A program made the position numbers and the translations under genes. This document shows positions 18,766 to 31,600 of a DNA stretch of 64,000 nucleotides, one piece after another (the stretch's first letter is position 1; each line of letters opens with the position of its first letter). This stretch comes from Mycobacterium sp. IS-1590 (GTDB lineage: Bacteria; Actinomycetota; Actinomycetes; Mycobacteriales; Mycobacteriaceae): positions 1 to 64,000 of the forward strand of contig NZ_LQIW01000014.1 of NCBI RefSeq assembly GCF_001500025.1, written 5' to 3'. The notes under the pieces are model-generated. The model ran no database searches and was not told the DNA's origin. It saw only the letters and a list, made by a program, of their open reading frames with translations.

Positions 18766-20505
18766 TTAGGCGTCGAGTCTTGCGAATTGGTCGTGTCGGT
18801 AGTGTTCGACGCAGGTTGATCGGCGCACCTTGCCGCTTGTGGTGATCGGAATCGAGCCAGGCGCGACCAGCACCAGGTCTGCGACGCTGAGGCTGTGCGA
18901 GTTCGAGATCGCTGAGGTGACTTCGCGCTTGAGGAGGGCGAACTTCTGCACGGCGTCCTCCTCGGAGTCGCCTCGCTTCTTGACTTCCATGACCACGACG
19001 AGCTGCTCCATGCCCCCATCGGGAACGGCTATCGCCGCGACCCGGCCGCCGGTGATCTCCTGGATCGTGGCCTCGATGTCGTCGGGAGAATGGTTACGTC
19101 CGTAGACGATCAAGAGGTCCTTGATGCGCCCGACGATGAACAATCTTCCCTCGAAAATGAAGCCGCGGTCTCCGGTCCGGAGCCACGGCCCTTGCGGTGT
19201 TCCCGCCGACGGCTCGACCAGCACCGCCTTGAAGGTGTGCTCAGTCTCTTCGGGTTTGTGCCAATAACCCGAAGCCACGTTGTCGCCGTAGACCCAGATT
19301 TCGCCGGCCGTTCCCTCCGCACATTCGGTCCGGGTGTCGGAATCGACGATGCGCACCAGGGGTGAATTGGGCAGCGGATAGCTGACCAGTGGTGTGCCGC
19401 TGCCGCTGGGGCACCGCTTCGCGTGCCCGGCGGACAGTTTGTCCGAATCGAAGTCGACGATCTCTACCGGGCCATCGGCTCTGCTGGTCGCCACGTACAC
19501 CGTCGCCTCGGCGAGCCCATAGGAGGGCCGCACCGCCGAGTCGCGAAGATTGAAGCGCGCGAACCGCTCGGTGAAACGCTTGAGTGTTGCGGGGTGCACC
19601 CGCTCGGCACCGCTGAGGATGTATTGCACACCTGCCAGGTCACGCCCGGCCATGTCGGCGTCTGAGGTCTTGCGTACCGCCAATTCGAAAGCAAAGTTCG
19701 GCGCCGCCGAAAAAGCGGAAGGATTGGTTGCCAGCAATTCCATCCAGCGTGCAGGGCGCTGCAGGAACGCAACCGGGCTCGTGAGCACAGCCGGGAGCCC
19801 GAGGAGAATCGGCGCGCAAACTCCCAGCACCAACCCCATGTCGTGATAGAACGGCAGCCACGACACAAAAGTGGTGTCTAATGGTGCAACGCCGCCGTGC
19901 TGTGGAAAATAGCCGGACAACAGCTGTTTGAAATTTGCTCGAAGGTTCCTGTAGGAGATCATCACCCCGGCCGGGTTCCGGGTCGATCCGGACGTGTACT
20001 GCAAATACGCGGTGACTGGAGGATCATTGTCCCTGTCGTCGGATCGCACTGAAGCCTCCAGATCAAGCAAATCAATCTCGATCACCCATGGATCTGGCTC
20101 CCCACGGTGCGGCGAAACGTGTGAGGTCACCTCGCTTACAACGCCGGAGGTTGTGAGAATCGCAGTGGGGCACGCATCACGCAGCACCGAGTCGACACGC
20201 TCATCGCTGACCCCACCGAGTGGGACCGACAGCGGAACCGCGATCAATCCGGCCTGTAGCGCGCCCAAAAGGGCGACTATGTAATCTAGGCCCTGCGGCG
20301 CCAGTATGACCACGCGATCATCCGGTGATGCGCAAAGCCTGAGTTCGCTTGCGACGTTCAGCGATCGCCGATACAACTGCAACCATGTGAGACTTTCGGC
20401 AACGCCCGTCCAATCATGGTCGTAGTCGACAAAAGTGAATGCCAAATCATCGGGCTGCAGACTGCAGCGCTCGCGCAACAAAGCCGGAATGGACCTCTCA
20501 AGCAC
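18766..20505 (-). CDS. Fatty-acyl-AMP ligase FAAL1 (FadD23/FadD25-like)
   Basis: 579 residues from GTG 20505. Adenylate-forming enzyme that activates a fatty acid as acyl-AMP and hands it to a PKS acyl carrier domain. The nucleotide motif [30 protein letters not shown], the adenylate-binding [11 protein letters not shown], and the hinge [20 protein letters not shown] with [16 protein letters not shown] are all FAAL-type. The length fits FAALs that serve Mas-like PKSs. It is transcribed divergently from PKS1 across a 275-base gap. Its C-terminal ~330 residues are almost identical to FAAL2, and the underlying DNA is an inverted repeat with 36.1-37.2 kb. The fatty acid chain length cannot be read from sequence. 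Confidence 0.93.
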   Translation of the reverse strand: MLERSIPALLRERCSLQPDDLAFTFVDYDHDWTGVAESLTWLQLYRRSLNVASELRLCASPDDRVVILAPQGLDYIVALLGALQAGLIAVPLSVPLGGVSDERVDSVLRDACPTAILTTSGVVSEVTSHVSPHRGEPDPWVIEIDLLDLEASVRSDDRDNDPPVTAYLQYTSGSTRNPAGVMISYRNLRANFKQLLSGYFPQHGGVAPLDTTFVSWLPFYHDMGLVLGVCAPILLGLPAVLTSPVAFLQRPARWMELLATNPSAFSAAPNFAFELAVRKTSDADMAGRDLAGVQYILSGAERVHPATLKRFTERFARFNLRDSAVRPSYGLAEATVYVATSRADGPVEIVDFDSDKLSAGHAKRCPSGSGTPLVSYPLPNSPLVRIVDSDTRTECAEGTAGEIWVYGDNVASGYWHKPEETEHTFKAVLVEPSAGTPQGPWLRTGDRGFIFEGRLFIVGRIKDLLIVYGRNHSPDDIEATIQEITGGRVAAIAVPDGGMEQLVVVMEVKKRGDSEEDAVQKFALLKREVTSAISNSHSLSVADLVLVAPGSIPITTSGKVRRSTCVEHYRHDQFARLDA

Positions 20506-20780
20506 CGATTGAGGCTACCGCGCCCGTCCTCGTTCAACATGAAATTATCGCTCTCGGAGACCCTCGGCCGCCCCGCTGAGCAGCGGTCGGTCAAGCAAAG
20601 CGCGAGATGAGAAGGCCCATGGTCGGATGGGCGCGAATCGGCCGTGGTGATTACTTGCAGCGAGAGCTGGACGAAAGACGCATCCATCGGCAGTATTCGA
20701 TTGAGTTCAGACAACGATCATCGAATTGTCGCGTAACCATTTTGCCCCGAATCGCATCAACGGTTGGGTAGCCTTGTCAG
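20506..20780. promoter_or_regulatory. Divergent promoter region between FAAL1 and PKS1
   Basis: The 275 bases between the GTG starts of FAAL1 (minus) and PKS1 (plus) must contain the promoters of both. The PKS1-proximal part is AT-richer than its surroundings. I could not assign convincing -35/-10 hexamers. Confidence 0.5.
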
Positions 20781-23700
20781 GTGCTTGATTCATTGGCACG
20801 CGGGGGGTCAGCTTTCGCGAATTCTTCGCGTGCACCTGTCATTCCGGTTGCTGTCATCGGCATGGCCTGTCGGCTTCCTGGTGGTATCGACTCCCCTGAG
20901 AAGCTGTGGGAGGCGTTGGCACGGGGCGATGACCTGGTGACCGAAGTTCCACGCGACCGTTGGAACGCCGAGGAATACTATGACCCCGAGCCGGGTGTGC
21001 CCGGCAGGTCGGCGTCGAAGTGGGGCGCGTTCCTCGATGACGTGGCCGGTTTCGACCCCGAGTTCTTCGGTATCAACGAGCGCGAGGCCACAGCGCTTGA
21101 TCCGCAGCATCGGTTGCTGCTCGAAACCTCATGGGAAGCCATGGAGCACGCCGGTCTCGTCCCGGCGTCGGTGACCGAGTCGCGGACCGGGGTGTTCATC
21201 GGCCTGACGCATTACGACTATCAACTCGTGGCGGCCGGTTCCGAAGCTATGGAGAAGCCGTACGGATTCCAAGGCAACATCTTCAGCATGGCGTCTGGGC
21301 GGATCGCCTACGCCCTGGGACTGCGTGGTCCCGCATTGACGGTGGACACCGCGTGTTCTTCAAGCCTGACCGCGGTGCATTTGGCTAGTCGCAGTCTGGA
21401 CGACGGCGAGAGTGACATGGCCTTGGCAGGCGGCGCTTTCGTGATGCTGGATCCACGGAAGTTTGTCGCAGGCACCGCCGAGGGCCATCTGTCTCCGACG
21501 GGACGCTGTCGTGCGTTCGACGTGGGGGCCGACGGGTACGTGTGTGGCGAGGCTTCTGCAGTGGTGTTGCTCAAACGGTTGCCGGATGCGTTGCGTGATG
21601 GTGACCGGATCTTGGCTGTCGTTCGGGGTACGGCGGCCAACCAGGATGGTCACACCGTGAATATCTCGACGCCCTCGGTGAACGCGCAGGCGACCGTTTA
21701 TCGGGCGGCTTTGGCCGCAGCGGGCGTGGACGCCGGGAGTGTCGGCATGGTCGAGGCGCATGGCCCCGGCACCCCGGTGGGCGATCCCATCGAATTCGCC
21801 AGCTTGACTGAGATATACGGCATCGACGGCCCCTGTGCGTTGGCGTCGGTGAAGACCAACTTCGGTCATGCCCAGTCGGCGGCGGGTGTGCTCGGACTGC
21901 TGAAAGTGGTCCTCGCCCTGCAGCATGGCGCTGTGCCGCGAAATCTGCACTTCACTCGTCTGCCAGAGGAACTAGCCCGAATAGACACCAAACTCTTTGT
22001 ACCGCAACAGACTACGCCGTGGCCGACTAACGGTACGACGCCCCGGCGGGCGGCGGTATCGTCATATGGGCTCTCGGGGACCAATGTCCATGCCATAGTG
22101 GAGCAAGCTCCGGAAGCGACTGCCGTGGATAACTCGGCTCGAGCGGCGGCGCCGGCACCACAGCTCTTTGCGCTGTCGTCCACATCGGCCGATGAGTTGC
22201 GCCGCACCGCTTCCCGGCTGGCCGACTGGATGCAAGCACGCGACGGCGTGGCATTGCCGGACCTGGCTTACACGCTGGCGCGCCGGCGCGCGCACCGCCC
22301 GGTGCGGACCGCCGTCATCGCAAGCAGTCAACCGGAACTCGTTCAGGCTTTGCGCCAGGTCGCCGGCAACGACACTCCCTATCAGGCTGCGGTCGGACGC
22401 GATGATCGGGGTCCGGTGTGGGTGTTTTCCGGTCAGGGGTCGCAATGGGGGGCGATGGGTGTGCAGCTGCTGGCGACTGAGCCGGTATTCGCTGCCACGG
22501 TTGCGCAAGCGGAGCCCCTGATCGCCCGTGAATCCGGGTTTTCGGTCACCGCTGCGATGTCGGCGCCGGAGGTCGTTACCGGTATCGAGCGGGTCCAGCC
22601 CACGCTGTTCATCATTCAGGTCGCGTTGGCGGCCACAATGAAGAGCTATGGGGTGCGCCCGGGCGCGGTCATTGGGCATTCGCTGGGCGAGGTCGCGGCA
22701 GCCGTTGTCAGCGGAGCGCTGACGCTCGAGGACGGCGTCCGCGTTATCTGTCGCCGCTCGCGGCTGATGTCCCGAATCGCCGGTGCCGGTGCAATGGCGT
22801 CTGTGGAATTGCCTGCCAAGCAGGTCCTTTCGGAATTGGCAGTGAACGAAATCAAAGACGTCGTGGTGGCGATCGTGGCCTCACCGGAGTCCACGGTGAT
22901 CGGTGGTGCCGCCCAGACGGTCCGCGATCTGGTCGCGGCCTGGGATCAGCGTGATGTGATGGCCCGTGAGATCGCAGTCGATGTCGCATCGCATTCGCCT
23001 CAAGTCGAGCCGATCCTCGACGAGCTGACCGACGTGCTGGCAGAGCTGCAACCGACGACTCCGAAAGTTCCGTTCTATTCGGCGACCCAGTTCGATCCGC
23101 GCGAAGAGACGCTGTGCGACAGCGGGTACTGGGTGGACAATCTGCGCCAAACGGTGCGATTCGCTGGGGCCGTGCGGGCCGCTTTGGAGGACGGATATCG
23201 GGTCTTCGCGGAGTTGGCGCCCCATCCGTTGCTTACCCATGCGATCGAGCAGACCGCACGTAGTCTCGGCCTGCCGATGGCCGCTCTGGCCGGTATGCGC
23301 CGTGAACAACCGCTGCCACACGGGCTGTGCGGTCTGGTGGCAGATCTGCATAGTGCCGGCGCCGCGGTCGATTACTCGGTGCTGTATCCGACTGGGCGAC
23401 TGGTGGATGCGCCCTTGCCGACGTGGACGCACCGTCGGCTGTGGCTGAGCCGCAACGGCCAGGAAGCTCGAACACATGACGGGTGCACTGTGTCGGTACA
23501 CCCGCTGCTGGGTGAACATGTGCACTTGCACGAAGAACCGGAGCGCCACGTCTGGCAGGGCGACGTCGGTACCGATGCCCAGCCGTGGCTGGGCGATCAC
23601 CGGATCCGCGATGTAGCAGTGCTTCCGGGGGCGGCATTTTGCGAAATGGCGTTGTCGGCAGCGCGCACTGTGCTGGGAGAGGCGGCCGAGGTTCGTGACC

Positions 23701-26700
23701 TTCGCTTCGAGCAGGCGGCGCTCTTGGATGGGCGGGGCACGATCAGCGCTTCAGCATCGGTCGCGTCGCCGGGGGTGGTCGATTTCGCTGTGGAAACCGC
23801 ACAGGGGGACGAGTGTGTTCGGCACGCCACGGCCGTGCTGCACGCAGTAGCGGACGGACAGGCTCCTGCGCACGACCTGGCCGCGTTGCTCTCCGCACAT
23901 CCTTGCCGGGAAGACGGTGCTGAATTGCGCGAGCGCTTGGCGCGCAGCAGTATTCAGTACGGTCCCGCGTTCACGGGTCTGACTGCGGTGCACACCGGAG
24001 ACACGGAATCCGGAACCGTGCTGGGCGAGCTCATGCTGCCCCGGGAGATCCGCTCGCAACGAGATGCTTTCGGTGTGCATCCCGCGCTGCTGGATGCGTG
24101 TTTCCAGTCCGTTGCGGCTCACCCCGACGTCCGGACTCTGGGCGAAGATGTGCTGGCATTGCCACTGGGCGTGCGCCGCCTGCGCTTCTACACCGATGCC
24201 CGCGGCGCCCACTACTGCTTCACGCGGGTGACCAAAGCCGACGCTTGTGGCATCGAGGCCGACATCGACTTGCTCGATGAACGCGGAACGGTGCTGATTT
24301 CCGTGGAGGGCCTGCGATTGGGCACCGATGTGAGCCCGGACAGCCTTAAAGATCGAATTCTGTGTGAGCGGCTGTTGACGATCGAGTGGCGGCAGCGGCA
24401 GTTGCCTGAGTTTTCTGCGGCGAATGCCGGCACCTGGTTATTGATCAGCATCGCCGACAAGGACGTGATGGCTACCGCGTTGACCGATGCACTGAAAAGC
24501 CTTGGTGCGCAGTGCGCCATGCTGGCCTGGGAAACGGACGCCGACGTCACCACACAGGCGAAAGAGCTCGGAGGTCGACTGCGTGTCGATGGATTCACCG
24601 GTGTGGTGGTCCTCACGGGGTTCGAGAGCGGCGACGCCAGCCAGTCCCCTCGGCTGGGGCGCGACCATGTGCGGCAGTTGGTGCATATCGCGCGCGAACT
24701 GGCCGAGGTCCCGACTGAGTCGCCTCGCCTGTATGTAGTGACGCGCAACGCCCAAACCGTGGTCGCCGGTGACGTTGCCAACTTGGAACATGCTGGGCTG
24801 CGTGGCTTGACGCGGGTCATAGGCGTGGAGCATCCGCACTTGCACGCGACCCAGATCGATGCGGATCACGCAATGGGTGCCGAGCAGTTGGCGAAGCAAC
24901 TGGTCAGCGGCTCCGACGAAGACGAGACCGCCTGGCGCGACGGCCAGTGGTATGTCGCGCGGTTGGTCCCGACTCCACTGGCGCCAGAGGAGCGACGAAC
25001 CTCTGTCGCCGACCATGAGTGTGACGGAATGCGCATGCAGGTCCGTACACCAGGGGACCTGGAAACACTGGAATTTGTCGGCTGCGACCGGATTCCGCCC
25101 GGCCCAGGACAGATCGAGGTTGCCGTCAGCGCATCGAGTGTCAACTTCGCCGATGTGCTGATCGCGTTCGGCCGTTACCCCGCCTTCGAGGGAAGACTGC
25201 CACAGCTCGGCACCGACTTCGCCGGGGTCGTAACAGCGGTCGGCCCCGGCGTAGTCGACGACCAGGTGGGTGATCGTGTCGGCGGTCTATCCGCCGATGG
25301 TTGTTGGGCCACCTTCCTGACCTGTGATGCGCAGCTGGCCGTGACGCTGCCGACTGCACTCTCCGAAGGACAGGCGGCCGCGGTGACCACCGCGACCGCC
25401 ACCGCTTACCACGGTCTGCACGATCTCGCCGGCATCAAGAGCGGCGACAAGGTGCTGATCCATTCCGGCACCGGGGGCGTGGGGCAGGCGGCGATTGCCA
25501 TCGCCCGCAACGCAGGCGCCGAGATCTTCGCCACCGCGGGCAGCGAACAGCGTCGGCAACTGTTGCGCGACATGGGTATTGAGCATGTCTACGACTCGCG
25601 CAGCATCGAGTTCGCCGAGGAAATCCGCCGGGACACCCACGGCTACGGTGTCGACATCGTGCTCAACTCGGTCAGTGGTGCCGCGCAGCGCGCCGGCATC
25701 GAACTGCTCGCGTTCGGTGGACGGTTCATCGAGATCGGCAAGCGTGACATCTATGGCCATACCCGGTTGGCACTCTTCCCCTTCCGGCGGAACCTCGCGT
25801 TCTACGGCGTCGATCTCGGGTTGCTGTCGAGCAGCCACCCTCAGCGACTACGCGGTCTATTGAGCACGGTGTATCAGCTCACCGCGGACGGTGTGCTTCC
25901 GATTCCGCAGGCCACGCACTACCGGTTGGCCGACGCGGCAACCGCACTTCGGCTGATGAGCGGCGCTCAGCACACCGGAAAATTGGTGCTCGACATTTCG
26001 CGCACCGGGGCCAGCCGCGTGATGGTGCCACCAGCACAGGCTCACATCTTCCGCAGCGACGGCGCCTATATCGTCACCGGCGGGCTGGGCGGCCTGGGGC
26101 TGTTCCTCGCCGAAAAGATGGCAGCGGCGGGCTGCGGTCGCATCGTGCTCAACTCCCGCTCCGAACCCGACCAGGAGACGCTGCAAATCGTCGCACGCAT
26201 CCGCGCGATTGGCGCTGACGTCGTGGTGGAGTGCGGCGACATCGCCGAAGTCGGCACCGCACAGCGGGTGGTGGCCACCGCGACCGCCACCGGCCTACCG
26301 GTGCGCGGAGTGTTGCACGCGGCGGCGGTGGTGGAGGATGCCACCTTGGCCAACATCACCGACGAGGTCATCGAGCGCGATTGGGCGCCAAAGGTTTACG
26401 GTGCGTGGAACCTGCATACTGCCACCGCGGGCCAGCCTTTGGACTGGTTCTGCTCGTTCTCCTCGGCGGCCGCGCTGGTCGGTTCACCCGGGCAGGGCGC
26501 ATATGCCGCGGCCAACAGCTGGTTGGACGCCTTCACCGTGTGGCGCCGCGCTCAGGGCCTGCCGGCTATCGCGATCGCCTGGGGCGCTTGGGCGAAGATC
26601 GGGCGCGCTGTCGCTTTGGCAGAGGACACCAATGTGGGGATTGGACCCGATGAAGGTGCCTACGCTTTTGACATGCTGCTCCGTCACGACCGCGCCTACA

Positions 26701-28667
26701 CGGGCTATGCGCCATTCATGGGCACCCCGTGGTTGATAGACCTCGCCCGCTCCAGCCCATTTGCCGAAGCGTTTCGCTCCACCGGGCAAAAGGTAACGGG
26801 CGCAACACCACTGCACGTCGAGCTCAGCGAGCTACCCGCAGACGAATGGCCGATTCGGATGCGGCGCCTGATCTCCGATCAGATAAGCCTCATCCTGCGT
26901 CGCAGCATCGATCCCGACCATCCGCTCTCCGAATACGGACTCGATTCGCTGGGCTCCCTCGAGCTCCGTACCCGCATCGAAGGCGAAACCGGAATACGAA
27001 TCACTCCGAGAGAATTCGCTACCACCAACACAATTCGTGATCTGGCGGAACTCCTGTGCCAAAGGTTGGCCACCGCGCAAGCTGTCTCACCTACCGGCCG
27101 CGCATCCGACGGTGAATCGCGCCCCTCGCCCATGCCCGACAGCCGGCATCGGGGACCGGATTCCGACGGCCCCGCATCCGACGGTGATGCGCGGTCCTTG
27201 CCCATACCCACCAGACGGGAAGCGGGCAGGGAGTTAGCCGTCCGCGAGTCCAATGGTCATGCGCGGCCGGACAATCGGCTCACGTTGCTGGACCACGCCT
27301 TTTTCACAGGCCAGCGCGCCACCGGCCACCAGGAAGTCATGCAGGTCCTATGGGTTTATGAGCACCCTATTGATCTTGATGGGCTGAGGCGCTTCCACCA
27401 CAATCTCGGTCACGGATTGCTGGGACGACGCATCGAACATTCGCCGCTGCCGTTCGCTCGGCATCGGTGGGTCGCGTACCGCGAGACGGTGGACATCGAT
27501 TTCGCTGATTGCGCACGGCCACGCAGTGAACTCAGCGATTGGGTTGATGAGCAAGCACTGATGCCGACTGATCCGGAATCGGTGTCAGGCTGGCATCTCG
27601 GCGTACTTCCCCTGACTGACGGCTCGACTGCGGTCAGCCTGGTGGTTTCTCACTCCCTGCTCGACGGCCTCGGGCTCGCCGTCGCAATCGCGGATGCGGT
27701 CCTGGGCAATGTTCGCGATCTCGGCCTCCCACCGCCTCGTTCACGCACACGACTGAGGGCGGTGGCAGAGGATGCCCGACAATCAGTGCAGGACGTACCA
27801 GAGATCAGACAGGCGCTTGTCGCGGTAGCCCAATTGGTCGGTCGCCACCGACGTGATTTGGTCGCGGCAGCAAGAGCGGCCCGCCGTCAACGGCGCGACG
27901 TTCTTCGATCGTCGGCGGCGCGGCCGGTCGCACCTTCTGCAAGCGACGGCGATGAGGCCGTCGTCATGCCGAGTATCACCATCTACGTTGACGTGCAAAG
28001 TTGGGATGCGCGGGCCAAAGCGCTCGGTGGAACGAGTGACACGCTGGTCGCCGGGTTGGCGCTGAAGCTTGCCGAGCGGATGGGGCGCCGACGTGCCAGC
28101 GATGGGGCCGTCACCCTGCAGCTGCCCATGAGTAACCGCGCCGAGGGCGATACGCGCGCGATCGCACTGTCGTTCGCGCGCTTCAGCATCGACCCGAACC
28201 GTTTTGAGACAGACCTGCGAGATGTCCGCGCCGCCATGGATGAAGCATTGAGTACTCTGCGCGCGACGCCAGAGGTGTCCTACGATGTGATGCCTCCAGA
28301 GGCGCTCGGAATCATCTGGCTGACCCAGCTCGCGCCGAAGCGGGCAGTGAGTCGACTGTCGGACTTGGTGATCGGTGATCCTGATCTCCCGGTGTTTTGT
28401 TCGAATCTCGGGGACTTCGGCACGCTGATGTGCCGCGTCGATGGCACCGACGCCGAGTACGTCACCACACGGGGGGCCAGCAATGTGACGCGACAGTGGC
28501 TCGAGCGGGCGGGCGGCCTGATGAGTCTGCAGTCCGGGCGCATCGGTGACAAGATCGGCGTCAGCGTCGTCGCCTACCAGCCGGGCGCTCCGAACACAAA
28601 GTCCGCTTTGCGTGAGCTGGCTGCACGCACGCTGGCTGAACTCGATCTGACTGGCCGGATCGACTGA
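20781..28667 (+). CDS. PKS1: Mas-like type I PKS fused to a C-terminal PapA-like acyltransferase
   Basis: 2628 residues. Order: KS (about 21-445, Cys192 in [11 protein letters not shown]), AT (about 545-865, Ser634 in [10 protein letters not shown] motif as in methylmalonyl-using Mas), DH (His940 in [15 protein letters not shown], Asp in LLDACFQS near 1105), ER (about 1430-1735, GTGGVGQAA), KR (about 1760-1945, TGGLGGLG, Tyr near 1908 in QGAYAAANS), ACP (Ser2056 in [11 protein letters not shown]), a Pro/Asp-rich linker (about 2096-2163) with a 24-residue repeat, and an acyltransferase domain (2164-2628; His2291 and Asp2295 in VVSHSLLDG). Mas-like enzymes of about 2100 residues normally end after the ACP. 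The set of fully reducing domains implies iterative synthesis of saturated, probably methyl-branched chains. The fused domain would transfer the finished chain to an alcohol. It pairs with divergent FAAL1 and converges on PKS2 with 26 bases between. In [10 protein letters not shown] the usual Thr is Pro. Confidence 0.93.
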   Translation: MLDSLARGGSAFANSSRAPVIPVAVIGMACRLPGGIDSPEKLWEALARGDDLVTEVPRDRWNAEEYYDPEPGVPGRSASKWGAFLDDVAGFDPEFFGINEREATALDPQHRLLLETSWEAMEHAGLVPASVTESRTGVFIGLTHYDYQLVAAGSEAMEKPYGFQGNIFSMASGRIAYALGLRGPALTVDTACSSSLTAVHLASRSLDDGESDMALAGGAFVMLDPRKFVAGTAEGHLSPTGRCRAFDVGADGYVCGEASAVVLLKRLPDALRDGDRILAVVRGTAANQDGHTVNISTPSVNAQATVYRAALAAAGVDAGSVGMVEAHGPGTPVGDPIEFASLTEIYGIDGPCALASVKTNFGHAQSAAGVLGLLKVVLALQHGAVPRNLHFTRLPEELARIDTKLFVPQQTTPWPTNGTTPRRAAVSSYGLSGTNVHAIVEQAPEATAVDNSARAAAPAPQLFALSSTSADELRRTASRLADWMQARDGVALPDLAYTLARRRAHRPVRTAVIASSQPELVQALRQVAGNDTPYQAAVGRDDRGPVWVFSGQGSQWGAMGVQLLATEPVFAATVAQAEPLIARESGFSVTAAMSAPEVVTGIERVQPTLFIIQVALAATMKSYGVRPGAVIGHSLGEVAAAVVSGALTLEDGVRVICRRSRLMSRIAGAGAMASVELPAKQVLSELAVNEIKDVVVAIVASPESTVIGGAAQTVRDLVAAWDQRDVMAREIAVDVASHSPQVEPILDELTDVLAELQPTTPKVPFYSATQFDPREETLCDSGYWVDNLRQTVRFAGAVRAALEDGYRVFAELAPHPLLTHAIEQTARSLGLPMAALAGMRREQPLPHGLCGLVADLHSAGAAVDYSVLYPTGRLVDAPLPTWTHRRLWLSRNGQEARTHDGCTVSVHPLLGEHVHLHEEPERHVWQGDVGTDAQPWLGDHRIRDVAVLPGAAFCEMALSAARTVLGEAAEVRDLRFEQAALLDGRGTISASASVASPGVVDFAVETAQGDECVRHATAVLHAVADGQAPAHDLAALLSAHPCREDGAELRERLARSSIQYGPAFTGLTAVHTGDTESGTVLGELMLPREIRSQRDAFGVHPALLDACFQSVAAHPDVRTLGEDVLALPLGVRRLRFYTDARGAHYCFTRVTKADACGIEADIDLLDERGTVLISVEGLRLGTDVSPDSLKDRILCERLLTIEWRQRQLPEFSAANAGTWLLISIADKDVMATALTDALKSLGAQCAMLAWETDADVTTQAKELGGRLRVDGFTGVVVLTGFESGDASQSPRLGRDHVRQLVHIARELAEVPTESPRLYVVTRNAQTVVAGDVANLEHAGLRGLTRVIGVEHPHLHATQIDADHAMGAEQLAKQLVSGSDEDETAWRDGQWYVARLVPTPLAPEERRTSVADHECDGMRMQVRTPGDLETLEFVGCDRIPPGPGQIEVAVSASSVNFADVLIAFGRYPAFEGRLPQLGTDFAGVVTAVGPGVVDDQVGDRVGGLSADGCWATFLTCDAQLAVTLPTALSEGQAAAVTTATATAYHGLHDLAGIKSGDKVLIHSGTGGVGQAAIAIARNAGAEIFATAGSEQRRQLLRDMGIEHVYDSRSIEFAEEIRRDTHGYGVDIVLNSVSGAAQRAGIELLAFGGRFIEIGKRDIYGHTRLALFPFRRNLAFYGVDLGLLSSSHPQRLRGLLSTVYQLTADGVLPIPQATHYRLADAATALRLMSGAQHTGKLVLDISRTGASRVMVPPAQAHIFRSDGAYIVTGGLGGLGLFLAEKMAAAGCGRIVLNSRSEPDQETLQIVARIRAIGADVVVECGDIAEVGTAQRVVATATATGLPVRGVLHAAAVVEDATLANITDEVIERDWAPKVYGAWNLHTATAGQPLDWFCSFSSAAALVGSPGQGAYAAANSWLDAFTVWRRAQGLPAIAIAWGAWAKIGRAVALAEDTNVGIGPDEGAYAFDMLLRHDRAYTGYAPFMGTPWLIDLARSSPFAEAFRSTGQKVTGATPLHVELSELPADEWPIRMRRLISDQISLILRRSIDPDHPLSEYGLDSLGSLELRTRIEGETGIRITPREFATTNTIRDLAELLCQRLATAQAVSPTGRASDGESRPSPMPDSRHRGPDSDGPASDGDARSLPIPTRREAGRELAVRESNGHARPDNRLTLLDHAFFTGQRATGHQEVMQVLWVYEHPIDLDGLRRFHHNLGHGLLGRRIEHSPLPFARHRWVAYRETVDIDFADCARPRSELSDWVDEQALMPTDPESVSGWHLGVLPLTDGSTAVSLVVSHSLLDGLGLAVAIADAVLGNVRDLGLPPPRSRTRLRAVAEDARQSVQDVPEIRQALVAVAQLVGRHRRDLVAAARAARRQRRDVLRSSAARPVAPSASDGDEAVVMPSITIYVDVQSWDARAKALGGTSDTLVAGLALKLAERMGRRRASDGAVTLQLPMSNRAEGDTRAIALSFARFSIDPNRFETDLRDVRAAMDEALSTLRATPEVSYDVMPPEALGIIWLTQLAPKRAVSRLSDLVIGDPDLPVFCSNLGDFGTLMCRVDGTDAEYVTTRGASNVTRQWLERAGGLMSLQSGRIGDKIGVSVVAYQPGAPNTKSALRELAARTLAELDLTGRID
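27101..27214 (+). repeat. In-frame direct repeat coding for the PKS1 ACP-acyltransferase linker
   Basis: Two imperfect copies of about 42 bases start at 27101 and 27173 (both begin CGCATCCGACGGTGA), offset by 72 bases, or 24 codons. They encode [12 protein letters not shown] and [12 protein letters not shown]. The repeat extends a flexible Pro/Asp/Arg linker between the ACP and the acyltransferase domain, probably by local duplication. Confidence 0.7.
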
Positions 28668-28693
28668 CGGAATCGTCGTCGCCGTTCGACCGC

Positions 28694-31600
28694 TTAGCTA
28701 TCCTCTGCGGGCGCCAGCTTTTCGGATAGCAGAACCGCGAGGTCGCGGACTGTGGTGGCCCCGATGTCGCTGGCAGTAAGGCGTATTCCGGTCTCGTTCT
28801 CGAGGCGGGTTCGTAGCTCGAGTGCGCCCAGCGAGTCGACGCCGTACTCGGCCAGCGGGCGGTCGGGATCGATGCTGCGACGAAGGATCACACTGATCTG
28901 GTCGGAGATCAGCCGCCGCAGCCGGGCTGGCCACTCGTCGACCGGCAGCTCGTCGAGTTCTGTGCGCAGTTTGCCGGCAACCGCCGTGCTGTGCCCGGTC
29001 GACAGAAATGCCTCGGCGAATGGGCTGCGTTCAGCGAAGGAAGTCAACCGCGGGACTCCGCTGTAGGGCGCGTATGCGGTGTGGCCGCGGTCGTGACGCA
29101 GTAGCGCCTCGAACGCGTAGGCGCCTTCATCGGGAGTGATGGCCGCATCGACACCCTCTGCCAGGGCGGTCGCACCCCCCACATTCGCCCAGCCGCCCCA
29201 GGCGATCGCGATGGACGGCAGGCCTTGAGCTCGGCGCCACAGGCTGAAGGTATCCAGCCAGCTGTTGGCCGCGGCGTAGGCACCCTGTGCGGGCGAACCC
29301 ACCAGGGCCGCCGCGGAGGAGAACGAGCAGAACCAGTCCACCGGCTCACCGGCGGTGGCAGTGTGCAAGTTCCATGCACCGTAGACCTTCGGCGCCCAAT
29401 GACGTTCGATGAGTTCGTCGGTCAGCGCGGACAAGGTGGCGTCGTCCACCACCGCCGCGAGATGCAACACACCGCGGACCGGAAGTCCGGTGGCGGTCGC
29501 GGCGGCGACCAGCCGCTGTGCGGTGCCGGCGTCGGCGATGTCGCCGCACTCCACGACGACGTCGGCCCCCGTCGCGCGAATGCGCTCGATGGCCTGCAGC
29601 GTCTCCTGATCAGGTTCGGATGGGGACGAGAGCACGATACGACCGCAGCCCCCGCGCGCCATCTTCTCGGCCAAGAACAACCCCAACGTGCTCATTCCGC
29701 CGGTGACGAGGTAGGCGCCGTCGCGGCGGAACACCTGCATCCGGGCCGGCGGAATCACTGCGCGGCTCGGGCCGGCGTGACGGATGTCGAGCACCAACCT
29801 TCCGGCGTGCTGAGCGCCGCTCATCAGCCGAAGAGCGGTTGCGGCATCGGTCAACCGGTATTGGGTCGGCTGAAGTATCGGCAGTTCACCGCTGCCGACC
29901 AATCGATATACCGTGTGCAGCAGATCGCGGATCCGGTCCGGGTGGCTGCGAGTCATCAGGGCAAGGTCGAGGCTGTAGAACGCGAGGTTGCGTCGGAATG
30001 CGGAGAGCCCCCATCGGGTGTCGTCGTAGAGGTCTCGGTTGCCGATCTCGACGAATCGTCCACCCAAGGCCAATAGGTCGACACCCGCGCGCCGAGCGGC
30101 ACCGGTGGCCGAGTTGAGGACGATGTCGACACCGTAGCCGCCGGTGTCGCGGCGGATTGCCTCGGCAAACTCGATGCTGCGCGAGTCGTAGACATGCTCA
30201 ATACCCATGTCGCGCAACAGTTGCCGACGCTCTTCGCTGCCCGCGGTAGCGAAAATTTCGGCGCCTGCGTTGCGGGCGATCGCGATCGCCGCCTGCCCCA
30301 CGCCCCCGGTCGCGGAGTGAATCAACACTTTGTCGCCGGACCCGATCCTCGCCAAGTCGTGCAAGCCGTACCAGGCGGTGGCATGCGCTGTGGTCACCGC
30401 GGCTGTCTCGTCCTCGGACAAACCGGCCGGTCGCGGGACTGCGAGACGCGCGTCGCAGGTGAGGAACGTGCCCCAACAACCGTCGGCGGACAGACCACCG
30501 ACATGACCTCCGACGTGGTGGTCGGCTACGCCGGGACCGACCGCCGTCACCACGCCGGCAAAATCCATGCCCAACTGCGGCGGAGCCCCTTCGTAGCTTG
30601 GAAGTCGGCCCATGGCGTGGAGCGCATCGGCGAAGTTGATGCTCGATGCGCCGACGGCGACCTCGATCTGACCTGGCCCGGGCGGAACCCGGTCGACCGC
30701 AACGAGTTCCAGTGTTTCCATGTCACCGGGTGTGCGGATCTGCAGGCGCATCCCGTCACGCTCAGGGGCGGCGAGGATCGTCCGCCGCTCGTCGGGGCGT
30801 AGCGGAGCGGGCGACAACCGAGCGACGTACCACTGGCCGTCGCGCCAGGCGGTCTCGTCTTCGTCGGAGCCGCTGAGAAGTTGTTGAGCCAACTGCTGCG
30901 CATCCGTGGTTTCGTCTACATCGATCTGCACGGGGCGCAAGTGCGACTGTTCAGCACCGATCACGCGTATCAGGCCACGCAGGCCCGCCTGCTCGAGATT
31001 GGCCACATCACCCGGTACCACGGTTTGTGCGCCGCGCGTGACGACGTACAGGTAAGGCAACACGACAGGGGTCGCGGCCAATCCGCGGGTGAGATGTACC
31101 AAGTGCTGCACATAGTCCCGTCCCAGCCGGGCGGACTGCTCGTCGGCGGCACTGCGCTGCGGTCCAGTGAGGACTACCACACCGGTGAATCCACCCGTGC
31201 GCAAATGATTTTCAAGCTCGTCTCTGTTGGTGGCCACCCCGCCATCGGATGCCCAGGTCATCGCAGTGCACCGTGCGCCATGGCTTTTCAATGCCTCGGC
31301 CAACGCGGTGGACATCACATCGGTGTCGGTCATGCCGATCAACAGCCAAGTGCCGGTGTCAGCGTGTGGGATGTCGGGCAGCCGTCGCTGCCGCCATTCG
31401 ATGGTCAGCAGCCGTTCGCCAAGCACCCGCTCCTTGCGGGTCTCCTCGGACGTACGGGTGCCCAATTGCAGGCCCTCCACGGAAATCAGCACTGCCCCAT
31501 GCTCGTCGAGCAAGTCCAGGTCGGCCTCGACCACGGAAGCGTCGACTTTGATTATCCGCGTATAGCAGTAACGGGCACTTGCGCCAACGCTGTAGGCGCG

